Part shown: positions 28,963 through 38,712 of the stretch, in pieces
Layout: each line of letters opens with the position of its first letter
How positions within the stretch are numbered: position 1 is the first letter of the stretch
Assembly (NCBI GenBank): GCA_001970955.1
Contig: MPUH01000012.1
Location: 62,001 to 126,000 of the forward strand
DNA: 64,000 nt
Source of the DNA: Stentor coeruleus
Lineage: Eukaryota > Ciliophora > Heterotrichea > Heterotrichida > Stentoridae
Direction of reading: 5' to 3'
The notes under the pieces: model-generated
Database searches by the model: none
Told to the model about the DNA's origin: nothing
The model's input: only the letters and a program-made list of their open reading frames with translations
Made by a program: the position numbers and the translations under genes

Positions 28963-30168
28963 ATGGTTTTGATATTTGCCACAAACACTGCTTCAGCCTT
29001 TTGGTCGCAATACACACAACCAAGCTCTTGTAAATACTCTGAAATTCTTGTTTCTGGGGTTTTGACAACAATCAAAGACTCTCGACGGAAAACCCGTCAT
29101 TTCCAGATCCAAGGAAACAATTTCTTATGTCTAAATTTGCAATCCACTGCTTATAAATATGTAAATTTAGATTGGCTTACACTAGAACCTTTTGAAGAAT
29201 CTTCTGGTAATTGTACATTATACGGGTTCCGTCTTGGAAAACACGACTTTTATACAGAGACTTCTGAATCTTTAGAAAAATGGCTTAAAGTCTTAATGAC
29301 AAAGACTATCTTAAACTCATTTGACGAAGACTATGTTATTATAAAAACAATAGGTAAAGGTAGCACGGCAACAGTCTATCTCGCTGAACACGCTGAGTCA
29401 AGAAAGTCATATGCTATAAAAGCTATAAGTAAAGAAATAATTGAAAGTCAAGAAAGTGGTATAAAAAACCTCAAAAATGAAATTAGAATCTTAAGAGAAA
29501 TTGAGCATGAAAATATAGTAAAACTATATTATGTATATGAAAACATGAATTTTGTATATTTGGTAATGGAATATTTACCCGCAGGTAGTTTATATAAACG
29601 ACTTAAAACTGAAAAAAAATTAGATGAAAACACTTGTGCTAGGTTTATCATGAAACTTCTTGAAACCCTTGATTATCTTCATTCAAGGGATATTGTACAT
29701 AGAGATTTGAAACTAGAAAATATTATTATGGTCGGTGATTCTAATCATCATTTTAAAATCATCGACTTTGGCCTTGCTTATCTTAGTAGCGCAACTCAAA
29801 GCTTAAAATGTGGATCACCTGGATATGTAGCTCCAGAAATTTTATATAGTATTCGATACGATAGTAAAATTGATATTTTTAGTGCTGGGGTGATTTTGTA
29901 TATATTGTTAACTGGAAAACACCCTTTTGAAGGAAAAACAACTGAGAAAATATTGAAGAAAAATTTCGAATGCAGATTTTCTGTAGATAAAAAAATATCA
30001 ACTAATGCTTCTGATGTTATAAAGCATATGATGGAGCCTGATCCTGAAATAAGGCTTACAGCTTCTAGTTTATTGGAACAACCCTGGTTTAACTTTGTTA
30101 AAATATCTTCTTTTAATATAAACCAGTCGGCTATGATGTCGGAGATTGGCACAGTTGCCATTGTATAG
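28963..30168 (+). CDS. Ser/Thr kinase (CAMK-like) with N-terminal PH-like domain
   Basis: 401 aa, ATG 28963. Residues ~25-115 look like a PH domain (SEILVSGVLTTIKDSRRKTR, a beta-strand pattern, closing helix SESLEKWLKVLM). The kinase domain spans ~124-377: Gly-rich loop GKGSTATV (131-138), Lys153 in AIKAISK, HRDLKLEN (246-253), DFG (268-270), activation segment CGSPGYVAPE. All catalytic residues are present. CAMK/SNF1-type subdomain features (GSPGYVAPEI, LTGKHPF) place it near calcium-dependent and AMPK-related kinases. PH domains bind phosphoinositides or proteins, so membrane recruitment is likely. No calmodulin-binding or EF-hand tail is seen. Ends in TAG. Confidence 0.9.
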   Translation: MVLIFATNTASAFWSQYTQPSSCKYSEILVSGVLTTIKDSRRKTRHFQIQGNNFLCLNLQSTAYKYVNLDWLTLEPFEESSGNCTLYGFRLGKHDFYTETSESLEKWLKVLMTKTILNSFDEDYVIIKTIGKGSTATVYLAEHAESRKSYAIKAISKEIIESQESGIKNLKNEIRILREIEHENIVKLYYVYENMNFVYLVMEYLPAGSLYKRLKTEKKLDENTCARFIMKLLETLDYLHSRDIVHRDLKLENIIMVGDSNHHFKIIDFGLAYLSSATQSLKCGSPGYVAPEILYSIRYDSKIDIFSAGVILYILLTGKHPFEGKTTEKILKKNFECRFSVDKKISTNASDVIKHMMEPDPEIRLTASSLLEQPWFNFVKISSFNINQSAMMSEIGTVAIV

Positions 30169-30863
30169 TGTAAATATTTAATTAGTTATAAATATTTGTT
30201 TTATATTTTTGGATTTATGGTGGAATTTGGGGATTTGGTATTTTAATTGTTGTAAGAAGTGCCTAACTCTGAAAAAATTTAGATTATTTTTGTTTGATTT
30301 TATCTTTTTTTTTACTTTAGGAGTTTTAGATTTCTGAGTGGATTTTTTGTAGAGGATGTTGTAGGAGTTTTAGATTTCTGAGTGGCTTTTTTGTAGAGGA
30401 TGTTGTAGGAGTTAGAAGAGTTTGATAATAATAGAGAAATTTTTTCTTCTATTTATATAAAAATTTTGGCTTTTTGGATAAGGTATTTTGTTTTTTAATA
30501 TTTTATGGGTGCTAGTAATAGAATTTAAGTTTTTTCGTAAGATTTTATTTAAAACTGCCTCAAAGTTAGTAATCTATATATTAATAATTGTATAAAGCAT
30601 ACCTTAATGCATTTCATCTTGTTTTTATATACAATTATTAATACACTTATACATAAAATAATCTAAAATCCATTATACAACATACAAAAACAGTAACTAA
30701 AAATCATAATAGGTTTTTCTATATTTCCATATTCCAAAAAAAAAATTCACTTTCCAAAAACCATCAACTTTAAACCACAAAAAATCCTCACAACCCATAT
30801 GAAAGTACACATAATCCATAGCCCGATATCTTCATCTTCTCTACCTTATTTCCTAATTTTAAT
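30169..30863. other. Intergenic (convergent) with 44 bp tandem repeat
   Basis: 3' flanks of two convergent genes. A 44 bp unit starting near 30318 (TAGGAGTTTTAGATTTCTGA...) occurs twice in tandem with one mismatch, ending near 30405. The first half is G-rich on the plus strand, the last ~260 bp C-rich, as expected for 3' flanks facing each other. No gene seen. Confidence 0.6.
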
Positions 30864-31598
30864 CTACTTAGCAATTTTTGACTTGTTAAATCCAGTTGTA
30901 CGTTTTGCCTTCTCTGTCTGAAAAACTGGTGGTATCCCATCAATCAAATTCGGATAAATCTGACAAAATTTCTCAATCCCTCCACTTAATAAATACACAT
31001 TATGATAATCCCTCTCAGCAAATTTCTTAGCCGCTTCAACCCCAGGTCTTTCATCAAAAGTATAAACAATAATAAATTTTCCTTGTTGATTTTTCAATCT
31101 AAACACTTGTGGAAGTATTCTATCTCTAGTAATATTAGGTGCTGGGAATGAAATAGCTTCTTTTATATGATAAGCTTCATATTCATTCTCTTCTCTAAGA
31201 TCCAAAAGTACAAATTCAGAGTTCTCAGTTATTCCAAGAGCTTCAGTAGTTACAGTCACAACTGATATTTCTGATCCTGCTACACTACGCGCTACACTAA
31301 ATACACTTTTATTATCATCAGTTTCTTTAACTTCCTCTATACCACTATTAAGATTGTAAATACTTTCTTTTGTCCCTGCTTCTTCAAGAAGTTTAGCAAG
31401 AGTACTACATTTTATACGTTGAAAAAGTTCACCTTTACGCTTTGCCACACTTTGATTGCTTAAGACTTCAACTTGTTTCATAGTTTTACCTGAATTTATC
31501 ACTGGGCCAATGTTTTCGTATTTAGGGTTCTTTGGGGTTTTTTTCTCAAGAGGCTGTTTTGATATTACGTTTTTTGTTTTGCCAAACTTTCGATCCAT
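30864..31598 (-). CDS. CEP41: CEP41-like centrosomal/ciliary protein with rhodanese domain
   Basis: 244 aa, ATG 31598. The N-terminal part holds NPKYENIGPVINSGKTMKQV and KRKGELFQRIKCSTLAKLL, which line up with the human CEP41 stretches NPRYQHIKSRLDTGNSM and KKDELFKRLKVTTFAQLI. Residues ~125-225 form a rhodanese-like domain (FVLLDLREENEYEAYHIKEA, KFIIVYTFDERPGVEAA, NVYLLSGGIEKF); the active-site loop TFDERP lacks the catalytic Cys, as in CEP41. CEP41 acts at the centriole and cilium and is needed for axonemal tubulin glutamylation (established for the family). At the 3' end GTAGATTAAAATTAG could be a 15-nt intron; using it would change the ending only from ...IAK to ...IAKK. Confidence 0.9.
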   Translation of the reverse strand: MDRKFGKTKNVISKQPLEKKTPKNPKYENIGPVINSGKTMKQVEVLSNQSVAKRKGELFQRIKCSTLAKLLEEAGTKESIYNLNSGIEEVKETDDNKSVFSVARSVAGSEISVVTVTTEALGITENSEFVLLDLREENEYEAYHIKEAISFPAPNITRDRILPQVFRLKNQQGKFIIVYTFDERPGVEAAKKFAERDYHNVYLLSGGIEKFCQIYPNLIDGIPPVFQTEKAKRTTGFNKSKIAK

Positions 31599-31643
31599 TT
31601 TTTTATTTAAATCTAGAACATGTTTTGTTTAAAAAAATTAAGC

Positions 31644-32716
31644 CTATAAAGAAGGATTCTGATGTAAAATAATCTCTTTTATGATGTTTCTAATGAGAAT
31701 TGCCATTTGGTTACAATGTTTGCTAAACATATGATCAGCATCTTCTATTAATATAGTTTTTATACAAAAAGGACCTAAGAGGGTTTTATATATTTCTAAG
31801 TCTTCTGATGTACAAATAGGGTCTTTGCTTCCGTTTATAAGTACAACTTGATTTCTTATGTTTTTTATGTATTTATCCATATTTATATTCCTTCTTTCTT
31901 CAAGATCTTTTTTATTGATTATGTAATCTTTGCCTTTTNTATTCCTTCTTTCTTCAAGATCTTTTTTATTGATTATGTAATCTTTGCCTTTTAGTTTGAA
32001 AATCGCCATACCTTTTTCTTCAACTTCAGGAATTAGATGCTTAAGAAAAACTGGGTTTTTTTTAGTGTCGTAGGATATTGAAATTGAGATTGTTAATGGA
32101 ATATCGTTATAGATACTTAAGTAAATTNTAGTTTGAAAATCGCCATACCTTTTTCTTCAACTTCAGGAATTAGATGCTTAAGAAAAACTGGGGTTTTTTT
32201 AGTGTCGTAGGATATTGAAATTAAGATTGTTAATGGAATATCGTTATAGATACTTAAGTAAATTATTGATTCAATTGAAGCTTTTGAATGGCCTAAAAGT
32301 GCTTGGACTATAAACCCATTATTTCTTGCCCAACAAACTACATCATGAATAATTTCAACTTCTTCAGCAATCCCCCCGTAGCGAAATTCGCCTTGACTTC
32401 CTCCAGATCCTTCAAAGTCAAAAGCCAAAAAATTTACTAAATTAATCTCGCAGNTTGCCCAACAAACTACATCATGAATAATTTCAACTTCTTCAGCAAT
32501 CCCCCCGTAGCGAAATTCACCTTGACTTCCTCCAGATCCTTCAAAGTCAAAAGCCAAAAAATTTACTAAATTAATCTCGCAGACTGTTTGAAAAAATGTA
32601 TTACGTCTATGGCCTAAAGTTCCATGGGCTAATATAATAAGGTCTTGTGAAGTAGGATTGTTTCTATATAAACTATAAGCAAGAAGATTACCACGACTTG
32701 TTCTTATATTATCCAT
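31644..32716 (-). CDS. Alpha/beta hydrolase (interrupted by three assembly joints)
   Basis: ATG 32716. Counting each overlap once, the three joints (Ns at 32454, 32128, 31939) remove 129, 137 and 54 bp and leave a clean frame of 250 aa. Key parts: ILAHGTLGHR (oxyanion loop, ~30-36), AFDFEGSGGSQG (strand and turn typical of the fold), nucleophile elbow LLGHSKAS (Ser101; G-x-S-x-A form), acid NGSKDPICT, and histidine DADHMFSKH. So the full Ser-Asp-His triad is present. Resembles serine aminopeptidase S33 / monoglyceride-lipase-type hydrolases; the substrate cannot be told. Its start is only 28 bp from that of the divergent EF-hand gene, and its stop is 45 bp from the CEP41 start. Confidence 0.88.
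31886..31992. other. Assembly joint: 53 bp overlap around N at 31939
   Basis: 31886-31938 equals 31940-31992 inside the hydrolase gene; an in-frame 54 bp artefact. Confidence 0.9.
31992..32264. other. Assembly joint: 136 bp overlap around N at 32128
   Basis: 31992-32127 equals 32129-32264 but for two bases. It shifts the frame (137 bp with the N), which is why the hydrolase looks split. Confidence 0.9.
32326..32582. other. Assembly joint: 128 bp overlap around N at 32454
   Basis: 32326-32453 equals 32455-32582 with one difference; it doubles 43 codons of the hydrolase. Confidence 0.9.
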
Positions 32717-32744
32717 TACAGTTTATTATAAGTCCATTATAAAA
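32717..32744. promoter_or_regulatory. 28 bp divergent intergenic region
   Basis: Only 28 bp separate the ATG of the minus-strand hydrolase from the ATG of the plus-strand EF-hand gene. Both promoters must overlap this space or lie inside the coding regions, with very short 5' UTRs. No box recognised. Confidence 0.7.
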
Positions 32745-33329
32745 ATGCAAGGTCAGCGAGGTGTTGTAGAAGTCCTAGCAAGTCTACGCCAGCAGTTGGA
32801 AAAAAGGGGTTCAAAATCTATTCGTGATTTAGGACGGACCTTCCGAGCTTTAGACTCATTCGACGGTAACCGAAAAGTGGATCGTCAAGAATTTACAGTC
32901 GGACTTCGTGAAAACGGAGTCAACCTAAGTGCTCAAGAATACTCAATTTTATTCGATTATTTTGATAAAGATCGTGATGGGACAGTATGTTTTGATGAAT
33001 TCTTAGTTGGCATAAGAGGAAAACCTAATGCAAGAAGACAAGCTATGGTCGATAAAGCTTTTCTAAAATTTGACAGAGATGGAAATGGTTTTATCGATGC
33101 TTCAGATTTAAGAGGAGTATATAACTGTAGGTTCCATCCTAAAGTTCAAAGCGGACAAATGACTGAGGATCAAGCTTTTGCTGAATTTTTAAGCAGCTTC
33201 AATGATAGGAATAGAGATGGAAAAATTGTTAAAGATGAATGGGATGAGTATTATGCTGCAGTGAGTTCTTCAGTAGATAATGATGATCATTTTGTCCAAT
33301 TGATGAAAGCAGCTTGGAAGTTGGATTAA
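32745..33329 (+). CDS. Calcyphosine-like EF-hand protein
   Basis: 194 aa, ATG 32745, close to the length of calcyphosine-like (CAPSL) proteins. Four EF-hand loops: 37-48 (DSFDGNRKVDRQ), 74-85 (DKDRDGTVCFDE), 110-121 (DRDGNGFIDASD) and 154-165 (DRNRDGKIVKDE). Loops 2, 3 and 4 have the Asp/Asn and Glu/Asp positions needed for calcium; loop 1 is degenerate. The N-terminus (LASLRQQLEKRGSKSIRDLGRTFRALD) is the family signature. In other protists and animals these proteins are tied to motile cilia and calcium signalling (family knowledge). Single exon; shares a 28 bp divergent promoter region with the hydrolase. Confidence 0.92.
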   Translation: MQGQRGVVEVLASLRQQLEKRGSKSIRDLGRTFRALDSFDGNRKVDRQEFTVGLRENGVNLSAQEYSILFDYFDKDRDGTVCFDEFLVGIRGKPNARRQAMVDKAFLKFDRDGNGFIDASDLRGVYNCRFHPKVQSGQMTEDQAFAEFLSSFNDRNRDGKIVKDEWDEYYAAVSSSVDNDDHFVQLMKAAWKLD

Positions 33330-33706
33330 TTTAGTGATTATCTTTAGATATAGAATATAAAACTGACTTATGTTTAAAGATTAGTATTTTTATAATATAA
33401 AATGATTATAAGAATACTTTTATATATTTATATAATAATATTGATCGTCATGTAGGATTCCATATTACTTATCAAGATTCACTTATTGCTATTACTTCTT
33501 GATCTTCTTGTATTCATATGCAAATAAATTTCTGCACAAACATTCATATAATTCACAGAGTTTCCACTTATCCGTATCATATCTATGACTATAGTTGGAT
33601 ATATCTATATAAACTATACACTATAAATTCTTATGTCGAATTTTAAAAGATTTGTCAGCTTCAGTCTATAATGAAATGTCTTGAGTTTAGTCATTTTCTA
33701 TATGTA
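33330..33706. other. Convergent intergenic region with a coding-like relic
   Basis: 377 bp between the EF-hand and SNF1-like kinase genes. Apart from the relic at 33492-33620 nothing is seen. Confidence 0.5.
33492..33620 (-). pseudogene. Short coding-like fragment, possibly a decayed Kelch-type repeat
   Basis: Minus strand, 43 codons between a TAG (33621) and TAA (33492). Reads VYIDISNYSHRYDTDKW followed by KLCELYECLCRNLFAYEY; the YSHRYDTDKW part resembles a Kelch-repeat blade (Y..YD...W). The same frame continues upstream for ~25 codons with another in-frame TAG. No ATG. Too short to be sure; a gene fragment is my preferred reading. Confidence 0.3.
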
Positions 33707-35002
33707 TTATACGAGTTCTAAATAAATACAAGCTGCGAAAAGTCTTTCCACACACTCCTTTATTGAAGCTGTGGTCCTAAATCCAAACATCCAATTATGT
33801 GGGGTAATTAAATATGGTCCTTCTGATTCATCATCAAAAAATGAGGCACTTCTTCTCATTTCTCCAATACCTTTAAATTCTATAGGAGCTCTTGTGGGTG
33901 TACCTTGGAATACAGGGCATATATCCAAGTTCATTTGATTTAATTCAATCATTTGTTGTTTTAGTTTCTCATCATGAAGCATTCGGTAACACACACAAAA
34001 TTGATCTTGTTTTTTCTTCATCAAACGCCTTTTAAGCTTTTCTTCCTCTGTATCATTAGGTACCAAACGATAAGTTGCCATTGTTTTCTTAAAAATTTCT
34101 TCATCGACTGTAGACCCTGACCTAGGTTTACACTCATTCATACTACATATCGTCTGATTTTTTATTATACTTCCGATTTGATATTGCAAATGATTTGGCA
34201 TGTTGATTATGAACCAAGGGTGTCTTCTTAACTGATTAAAAGTAATTCTTAATACTGGGTCAGGTTCTAACATCCTATGTAAAATATCCTTACAATCAGG
34301 TGTTAATGTGTGTAGCAAAACAAAATCAGCTTGTTTGATTTTCTGAAAAAGCGTCGAGACATTACTTTCATCAAAAGGTAAATACCCACATACCAATGTA
34401 AAAAGGACAATCCCAGCACTCCAAACATCAACTTCAGGTCCACTATAAGGATTCCCTGTTAAAATTTCAGGTGCAGCATAATTCAAAGATCCACAGCTTG
34501 TATGAAGAAAATTCCCATCTTTAAAGTAATTCGCAAGGCCGAAATCCCCAAGTTTAATGTTCTGATTTTCATCTAAAAGTATATTTTCTGGCTTAACATC
34601 TCTATGTACTACATTATGCATATGGCAATATTCTAAGGCAAATACTAATTGTTGGAAGAATTTCCTCCCATCATCTTCAGAGAATCTTTGTTTTTTTAAA
34701 ATCAAGTCATACAATTCACCACCTGGTAGATATTCCATTACAATATAAACCCCATCTGTAGATTCAATAAGTTCATATACTCTCATTATATGTGGATGAT
34801 TGAAAGTTGATAGAATCTTTGCTTCTTGTTTGACTTTATTTAGTTTCACTGTATCTCGTAATGATGCACTTTTTATTACTTTTATTGCAACTTGCTGTTT
34901 TGATACGTTATGAACAGCGACTTAATAGAACTTACGTTTTACTTTGGCAAAACTTCCTTCCCCTAGAGATTTTATGAGGCTGTAATTGCTTATTGAAGAC
35001 AT
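33707..35002 (-). CDS. SNF1/AMPK-like Ser/Thr protein kinase, two exons
   Basis: Exon 1 34936-35002, 15-nt intron 34921-34935 (minus-strand GTAAGTTCTATTAAG), exon 2 33707-34920; total 426 aa. Splicing restores the full N-lobe: MSSISNYSLIKSLGEGSFAKV, with Gly loop GEGSFAKV and VAIK (Lys36), which the exon 2 frame alone lacks. Then HRDVKPENILL, DFGLANYF, and activation loop SCGSLNYAAPEIL with the Ser/Thr positions used by upstream kinases. CGSxxYAAPE with FDESNVSTLFQKI is typical of the SNF1/AMPK group. The C-terminus (residues ~315-426) includes DQFCVCYRMLHDEKLKQQM, similar in look to the regulatory tail of SNF1-related kinases. A role in energy sensing is family-based inference. Stop TAA. Confidence 0.93.
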
Positions 35003-36187
35003 GTGATTGATTTATTATTCCATGATTTGCTTAAATGTAATGGAGATTATGGTTTTTATGGTTAGATTAAGATTTAATGATTTTGTTAGGAATTTATGTT
35101 GGAAAAAAAGAAGTTGATAGGATTTAGTTTTGAGAAAGAGTTCATTTTTAGGGGTTTTTTTTTGAAAGATAGAGATTAGATGGAATTAGAGAAAAGATTT
35201 AGGATTGATGATAGGTTTTGGATTTTAGGGATTTTGGAGATGGAGTAGAGGTAAAATGCAGAGATGATATAGTTTAAAGGAGATTGGATGAGAGTTAAGT
35301 GATTTTGTAGGGCAAATATGTCTGGCTAGTATGAAAATTATGCAAAGATTTGGATTGTGAGGTTTTGATATGGGGTGAAATAGGAACTGAATATATTTTT
35401 AGGTATTTGGTATTAAAAAGTTTATGTAAATTACTTGGAATTGATATGATTTGTATAGGAAATTTTATCATAAAAAGGATATATTGATAAGTTAGTTTTT
35501 TTTAGATTTTTTTATAGATGAGGGGTGTTTAGATATAGAGATTATGTTTTTTAATAGAATAGACTAGTTTATGATTTGAGTTTATATAGTTTTCATTGGT
35601 TTTTACTTAATAGTTATGAAAAGTGTTTTTTGATCAGAATGATTGTAGGAATTTGTGTATGAGTTTTTTTTATTAATTTTAGAAAGAGATTTAAACTAGG
35701 ATTTAAGATAAAATTTTGTAAAGTTTAAATTTTATATAGTAAAAGTATTATATTAGAAGAAATAGTATATTATAACAATTGTAAGATAAAGCCATATTAT
35801 TATGGATATATGTTGGAAGTATAATATGGTAAAATTATTATTCTTAGTTTGACTTTTATTTACAAATTCTTGTTTATTTACTAAAAAGAACTAGTTTTAA
35901 TTATATATAAAGGATTTAGTAAAACACACGCAGGTGCTTAGAAAAATTCCTCAAAATTAATATTTTTTCCAATTATACTGTATGTCAAGAAAAAAATTTA
36001 AAAAATTTGGTTGTAATTGCACATGTGATAAACTATGAATTTATAGGCCAAGCCATTTTCTTCGAAAAAATTGTTTTCTGTCAGAATATATGTTTTTACA
36101 TTTACCATAATTTATTATTATATACTTTCTGATAAGCTGACACTATCAAATTTTCTTCAAATATCTACCTAGTAAACAATATTGAAT
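35003..36187. other. 1.2 kb divergent intergenic region
   Basis: The first ~550 bp are G/T-rich and C-poor on the plus strand (5' flank of the minus-strand kinase). After about 35700 it becomes plain AT-rich. No frame, RNA gene or repeat supported. Confidence 0.6.
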
Positions 36188-36616
36188 ATGGAAGTATCTC
36201 CGTTTCAGAAAAGATTTAGAAATCGCTCCCAACTTGTTGGCAAGAAAGGCCAAATCATCTTAGGAATCCATTCTGTGTCTAAAGCAGAAATTTCTCAAAA
36301 TAAATTACATCTCAATTCCAGTTATTATAGTAACAACACTTCATTCTCAAAATATGCCATCCAAAGTGAGCCCTCTGATGTTGACGTCTATTCCACTGTA
36401 AACAAGAGTTTTAGCTGTGTTAAACTACCAAAGCTCAGTACAAATTCCAAAACAATAATACACAAAGACTTCAAAGGCAATCTTAACAAAAGCTTTTGTC
36501 CGAACTTAGGTTACTCAATGAAACATAAGATCCATTTGAAAGAAATCACCGTGAAAAACCCTAAATTTGCAACAATCTTCACTAGGAATGGTTCCTTAGC
36601 CTTAAAAGATGAGTAA
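36188..36616 (+). CDS. Small basic protein, unknown
   Basis: 142 aa. I take the ATG at 36188 (MEVSPFQKRFRNRS); a TTG six bases earlier is in frame but less likely. Basic, Ser/Asn/Lys-rich, with no membrane segment or recognised domain; HLNSSYYSNNTSFSKYAIQS and KSFSCVKLPKLSTNSKT suggest an unstructured, phosphorylatable chain. The codons look like those of neighbouring real genes, and the gene is closed tightly against the next one (34 bp to the convergent PIG-M stop). Confidence 0.65.
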   Translation: MEVSPFQKRFRNRSQLVGKKGQIILGIHSVSKAEISQNKLHLNSSYYSNNTSFSKYAIQSEPSDVDVYSTVNKSFSCVKLPKLSTNSKTIIHKDFKGNLNKSFCPNLGYSMKHKIHLKEITVKNPKFATIFTRNGSLALKDE

Positions 36617-36650
36617 TAATTTAACCTTAAATCTGAATATCTAACCTAAA

Positions 36651-37784
36651 CTAAGCATTCTTTTGTTTTTCTCCTACAACTCCTTGCATAAGTTTAACTA
36701 AAACCCTTGCATTTGCCACAAAAAAGCATAAACTAGCAGCCCAAAGTTCCCAAAACACATTTTCCCCTAAAAATTCAAGTCTATATCCCCAATAAAGCCA
36801 GTGTACTTCAGTTAAAACCCAAGGTATAATCAAACCTAATCCACTTTTTAATGAGATTTTTAAACCTGGTAAAGTTATAGGTAATAATGTTATATACCAT
36901 ATAAAATACTGAGCAGTGCAGACTTTATTGAAAATTACAAACACAAAAGTACTTGAAAGCATTGTGATATATAAAGGTAAGCGGGAAAATGACATATAAA
37001 TAATCAATCCCCATTGTGGTATAAAAGCCATAAGTCCAACCCATTTAGCATATGTAGTATAAGTAAGGTATAAAGGATAAAAATACACTGAAAAATTATG
37101 CCTATTATCCTTCCTTACAAAATGGTATAAATAAGTTTCATATAAAAACTCAAAACCATATACCCAATAAAATACAGTTCCAAGTATAAGAAAAACCCCA
37201 GCGCTTATAATTGTAAACTTAAGTCTTTTATATGTAAAAAAACTTTTTTTGTCATGATCGATGTATAAATATAAAGCTAAAGCATAGATTATTGGGTAGA
37301 TTCTAAAATGTACAGCAAGTCCATAACATATTCCTGCTGATGTGAGTTTATGGTTTTCTAATAGCCAAACTGTTGAGAGAATAAGCAAACTGGATATTGA
37401 GTCTGAAGATCCTCTTGTTGAAATATTGAATACTAAAGGATTTAAAAGCCAAATTGCTGTATATGATTCTGAGTAATTATGATGTTTGAGGATTTTTAAA
37501 ATTATTAGGCCGGTCCAAAGGTCAGCAAGGATGAAGATGATTTTACCGAAACAGAAAAGCCAAGAGTTTGGGAGAAGGAGATAAGCTAGTAATGGAGTAT
37601 ATCGATAGGTATGTCTGAGAAATGGGGATTTTCCTTGAAGGATGTAAGAGCTTGCATCAGAATATACATAATAGTCAATATCAGTGTATTTTACTTCGAG
37701 ATTATGGTCTTGCCATTCACCATATAAAAGTAAGACTAGTCGTATTATTGTGCCTAGGATAAAAATGTGCAGCCCTTTTAGCAT
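36651..37784 (-). CDS. PIGM: GPI mannosyltransferase 1 catalytic subunit (PIG-M)
   Basis: 377 aa, ATG 37784. PIG-M adds the first mannose to the GPI anchor precursor on the luminal side of the ER, using dolichol-phosphate-mannose. The first luminal loop has the needed D-x-D motif, DID at residues 35-37, inside the family stretch KYTDIDYYVYSDASSYILQG. Other family blocks: HTYRYTPLLAYLL, AVHFRIYPIIYALALYL, VRKDNRHNFSVYFYPLYL and FNKVCTAQYFIWYITLLPI. About ten membrane segments are visible. Length fits the family (about 400 aa). It makes sense beside the Cys-rich, GPI-type protein at the window's end, though that is no more than a shared pathway. Confidence 0.95.
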   Translation of the reverse strand: MLKGLHIFILGTIIRLVLLLYGEWQDHNLEVKYTDIDYYVYSDASSYILQGKSPFLRHTYRYTPLLAYLLLPNSWLFCFGKIIFILADLWTGLIILKILKHHNYSESYTAIWLLNPLVFNISTRGSSDSISSLLILSTVWLLENHKLTSAGICYGLAVHFRIYPIIYALALYLYIDHDKKSFFTYKRLKFTIISAGVFLILGTVFYWVYGFEFLYETYLYHFVRKDNRHNFSVYFYPLYLTYTTYAKWVGLMAFIPQWGLIIYMSFSRLPLYITMLSSTFVFVIFNKVCTAQYFIWYITLLPITLPGLKISLKSGLGLIIPWVLTEVHWLYWGYRLEFLGENVFWELWAASLCFFVANARVLVKLMQGVVGEKQKNA

Positions 37785-38265
37785 TTTTTTATATATATAT
37801 TTAGTATTGTGTAGCTATATGGAGATATCAATTATATCATGGATAGATTTATATAATTAAAAGCATATTGTATTACTTTGTATATAAAATTATACAAAAA
37901 AAAAATCATAAAACTTACACTCTGATTTGGTTCATAGAGTATATAAATCCTTATAAATATGGAAGCAGCTTATTTCATCATCAATCAATTACATATAATA
38001 AATTCAAAATTTTCTTGGCCTTATACAAAAATACAAACAGGCCACTTTTATAAATGTCATTATACAATAAATCACAATTTTCAATTTCATAGAAATCATT
38101 ATAATAACAATCCAATCATACTAATACTTTTTTTTAAAAACAAATTTCTCTTAATAACACCTTAATGTACATTATAACCTATTCATTTCCCAATATCTTT
38201 ATTTAATCATAATCTTAACTAATCTAATAATAATAAATTTTTAATATATAAATAATAACCCCCAA
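37785..38265. other. Divergent intergenic region
   Basis: 481 bp, AT-rich; G-poor on the plus strand ahead of the RING-H2 gene. Two overlapping frames of 61-68 codons exist (for instance ATG 37959 to TAA 38165) but look like AT-rich chance frames. Confidence 0.5.
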
Positions 38266-38712
38266 ATGAACTTTGAAGATACTTTTAAAATTTTCTGGTG
38301 TCATTCTTGTAGATCTCATATTCTATTAAACATCAATATCCCAAATCTTTGTTGTATAAGATGTAGATCTGAACTCATTGAAGAAATTGAATCAATCGAT
38401 CAACACCCATCTCAATTTATCCCACAAGGTCTTGAACCTAGAATATCTCAAACTTTTAACCTTAGATCAATATATATAATACAAGTAATTACATCATCAA
38501 TTGCAAATAGAGGAGCACCTCCAGCTTCTAATAATGATATAAATTCATTAGAAATAGTTAATGATTCTGAAGAAGATTGCCCAATATGTCAGGATTCTTT
38601 AGAAAGTAATTGTAGGAGAATGAGATGTGGACATGTTTATCATTTTTCATGTTTACGACCATGGCTTAGGATGCATAATACATGCCCAGTATGTAGAGTA
38701 TCTTTAAGCTAA
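38266..38712 (+). CDS. RING-H2 ubiquitin ligase, RNF115/126-like
   Basis: 148 aa, ATG 38266. The N-terminus has a small zinc ribbon, FWCHSCRSHI ... CCIRCRSELIEEIE (C12, C15, C30, C33), as in RNF115/RNF126. The C-terminal RING-H2 spans 105-143: CPICQDSLES, CGHVYHFSCLRPWL, CPVCR. All zinc ligands are present, so an active E3 is likely. Much shorter than animal relatives (about 300 aa), with only a brief linker between the two zinc modules. Stop TAA. Confidence 0.9.
   Translation: MNFEDTFKIFWCHSCRSHILLNINIPNLCCIRCRSELIEEIESIDQHPSQFIPQGLEPRISQTFNLRSIYIIQVITSSIANRGAPPASNNDINSLEIVNDSEEDCPICQDSLESNCRRMRCGHVYHFSCLRPWLRMHNTCPVCRVSLS

Noticed and set aside
37959-38165. 68-codon plus-strand frame with ATG
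   Set aside because: AT-rich, Ile/Phe/Asn-heavy, in a divergent promoter region; probably chance.
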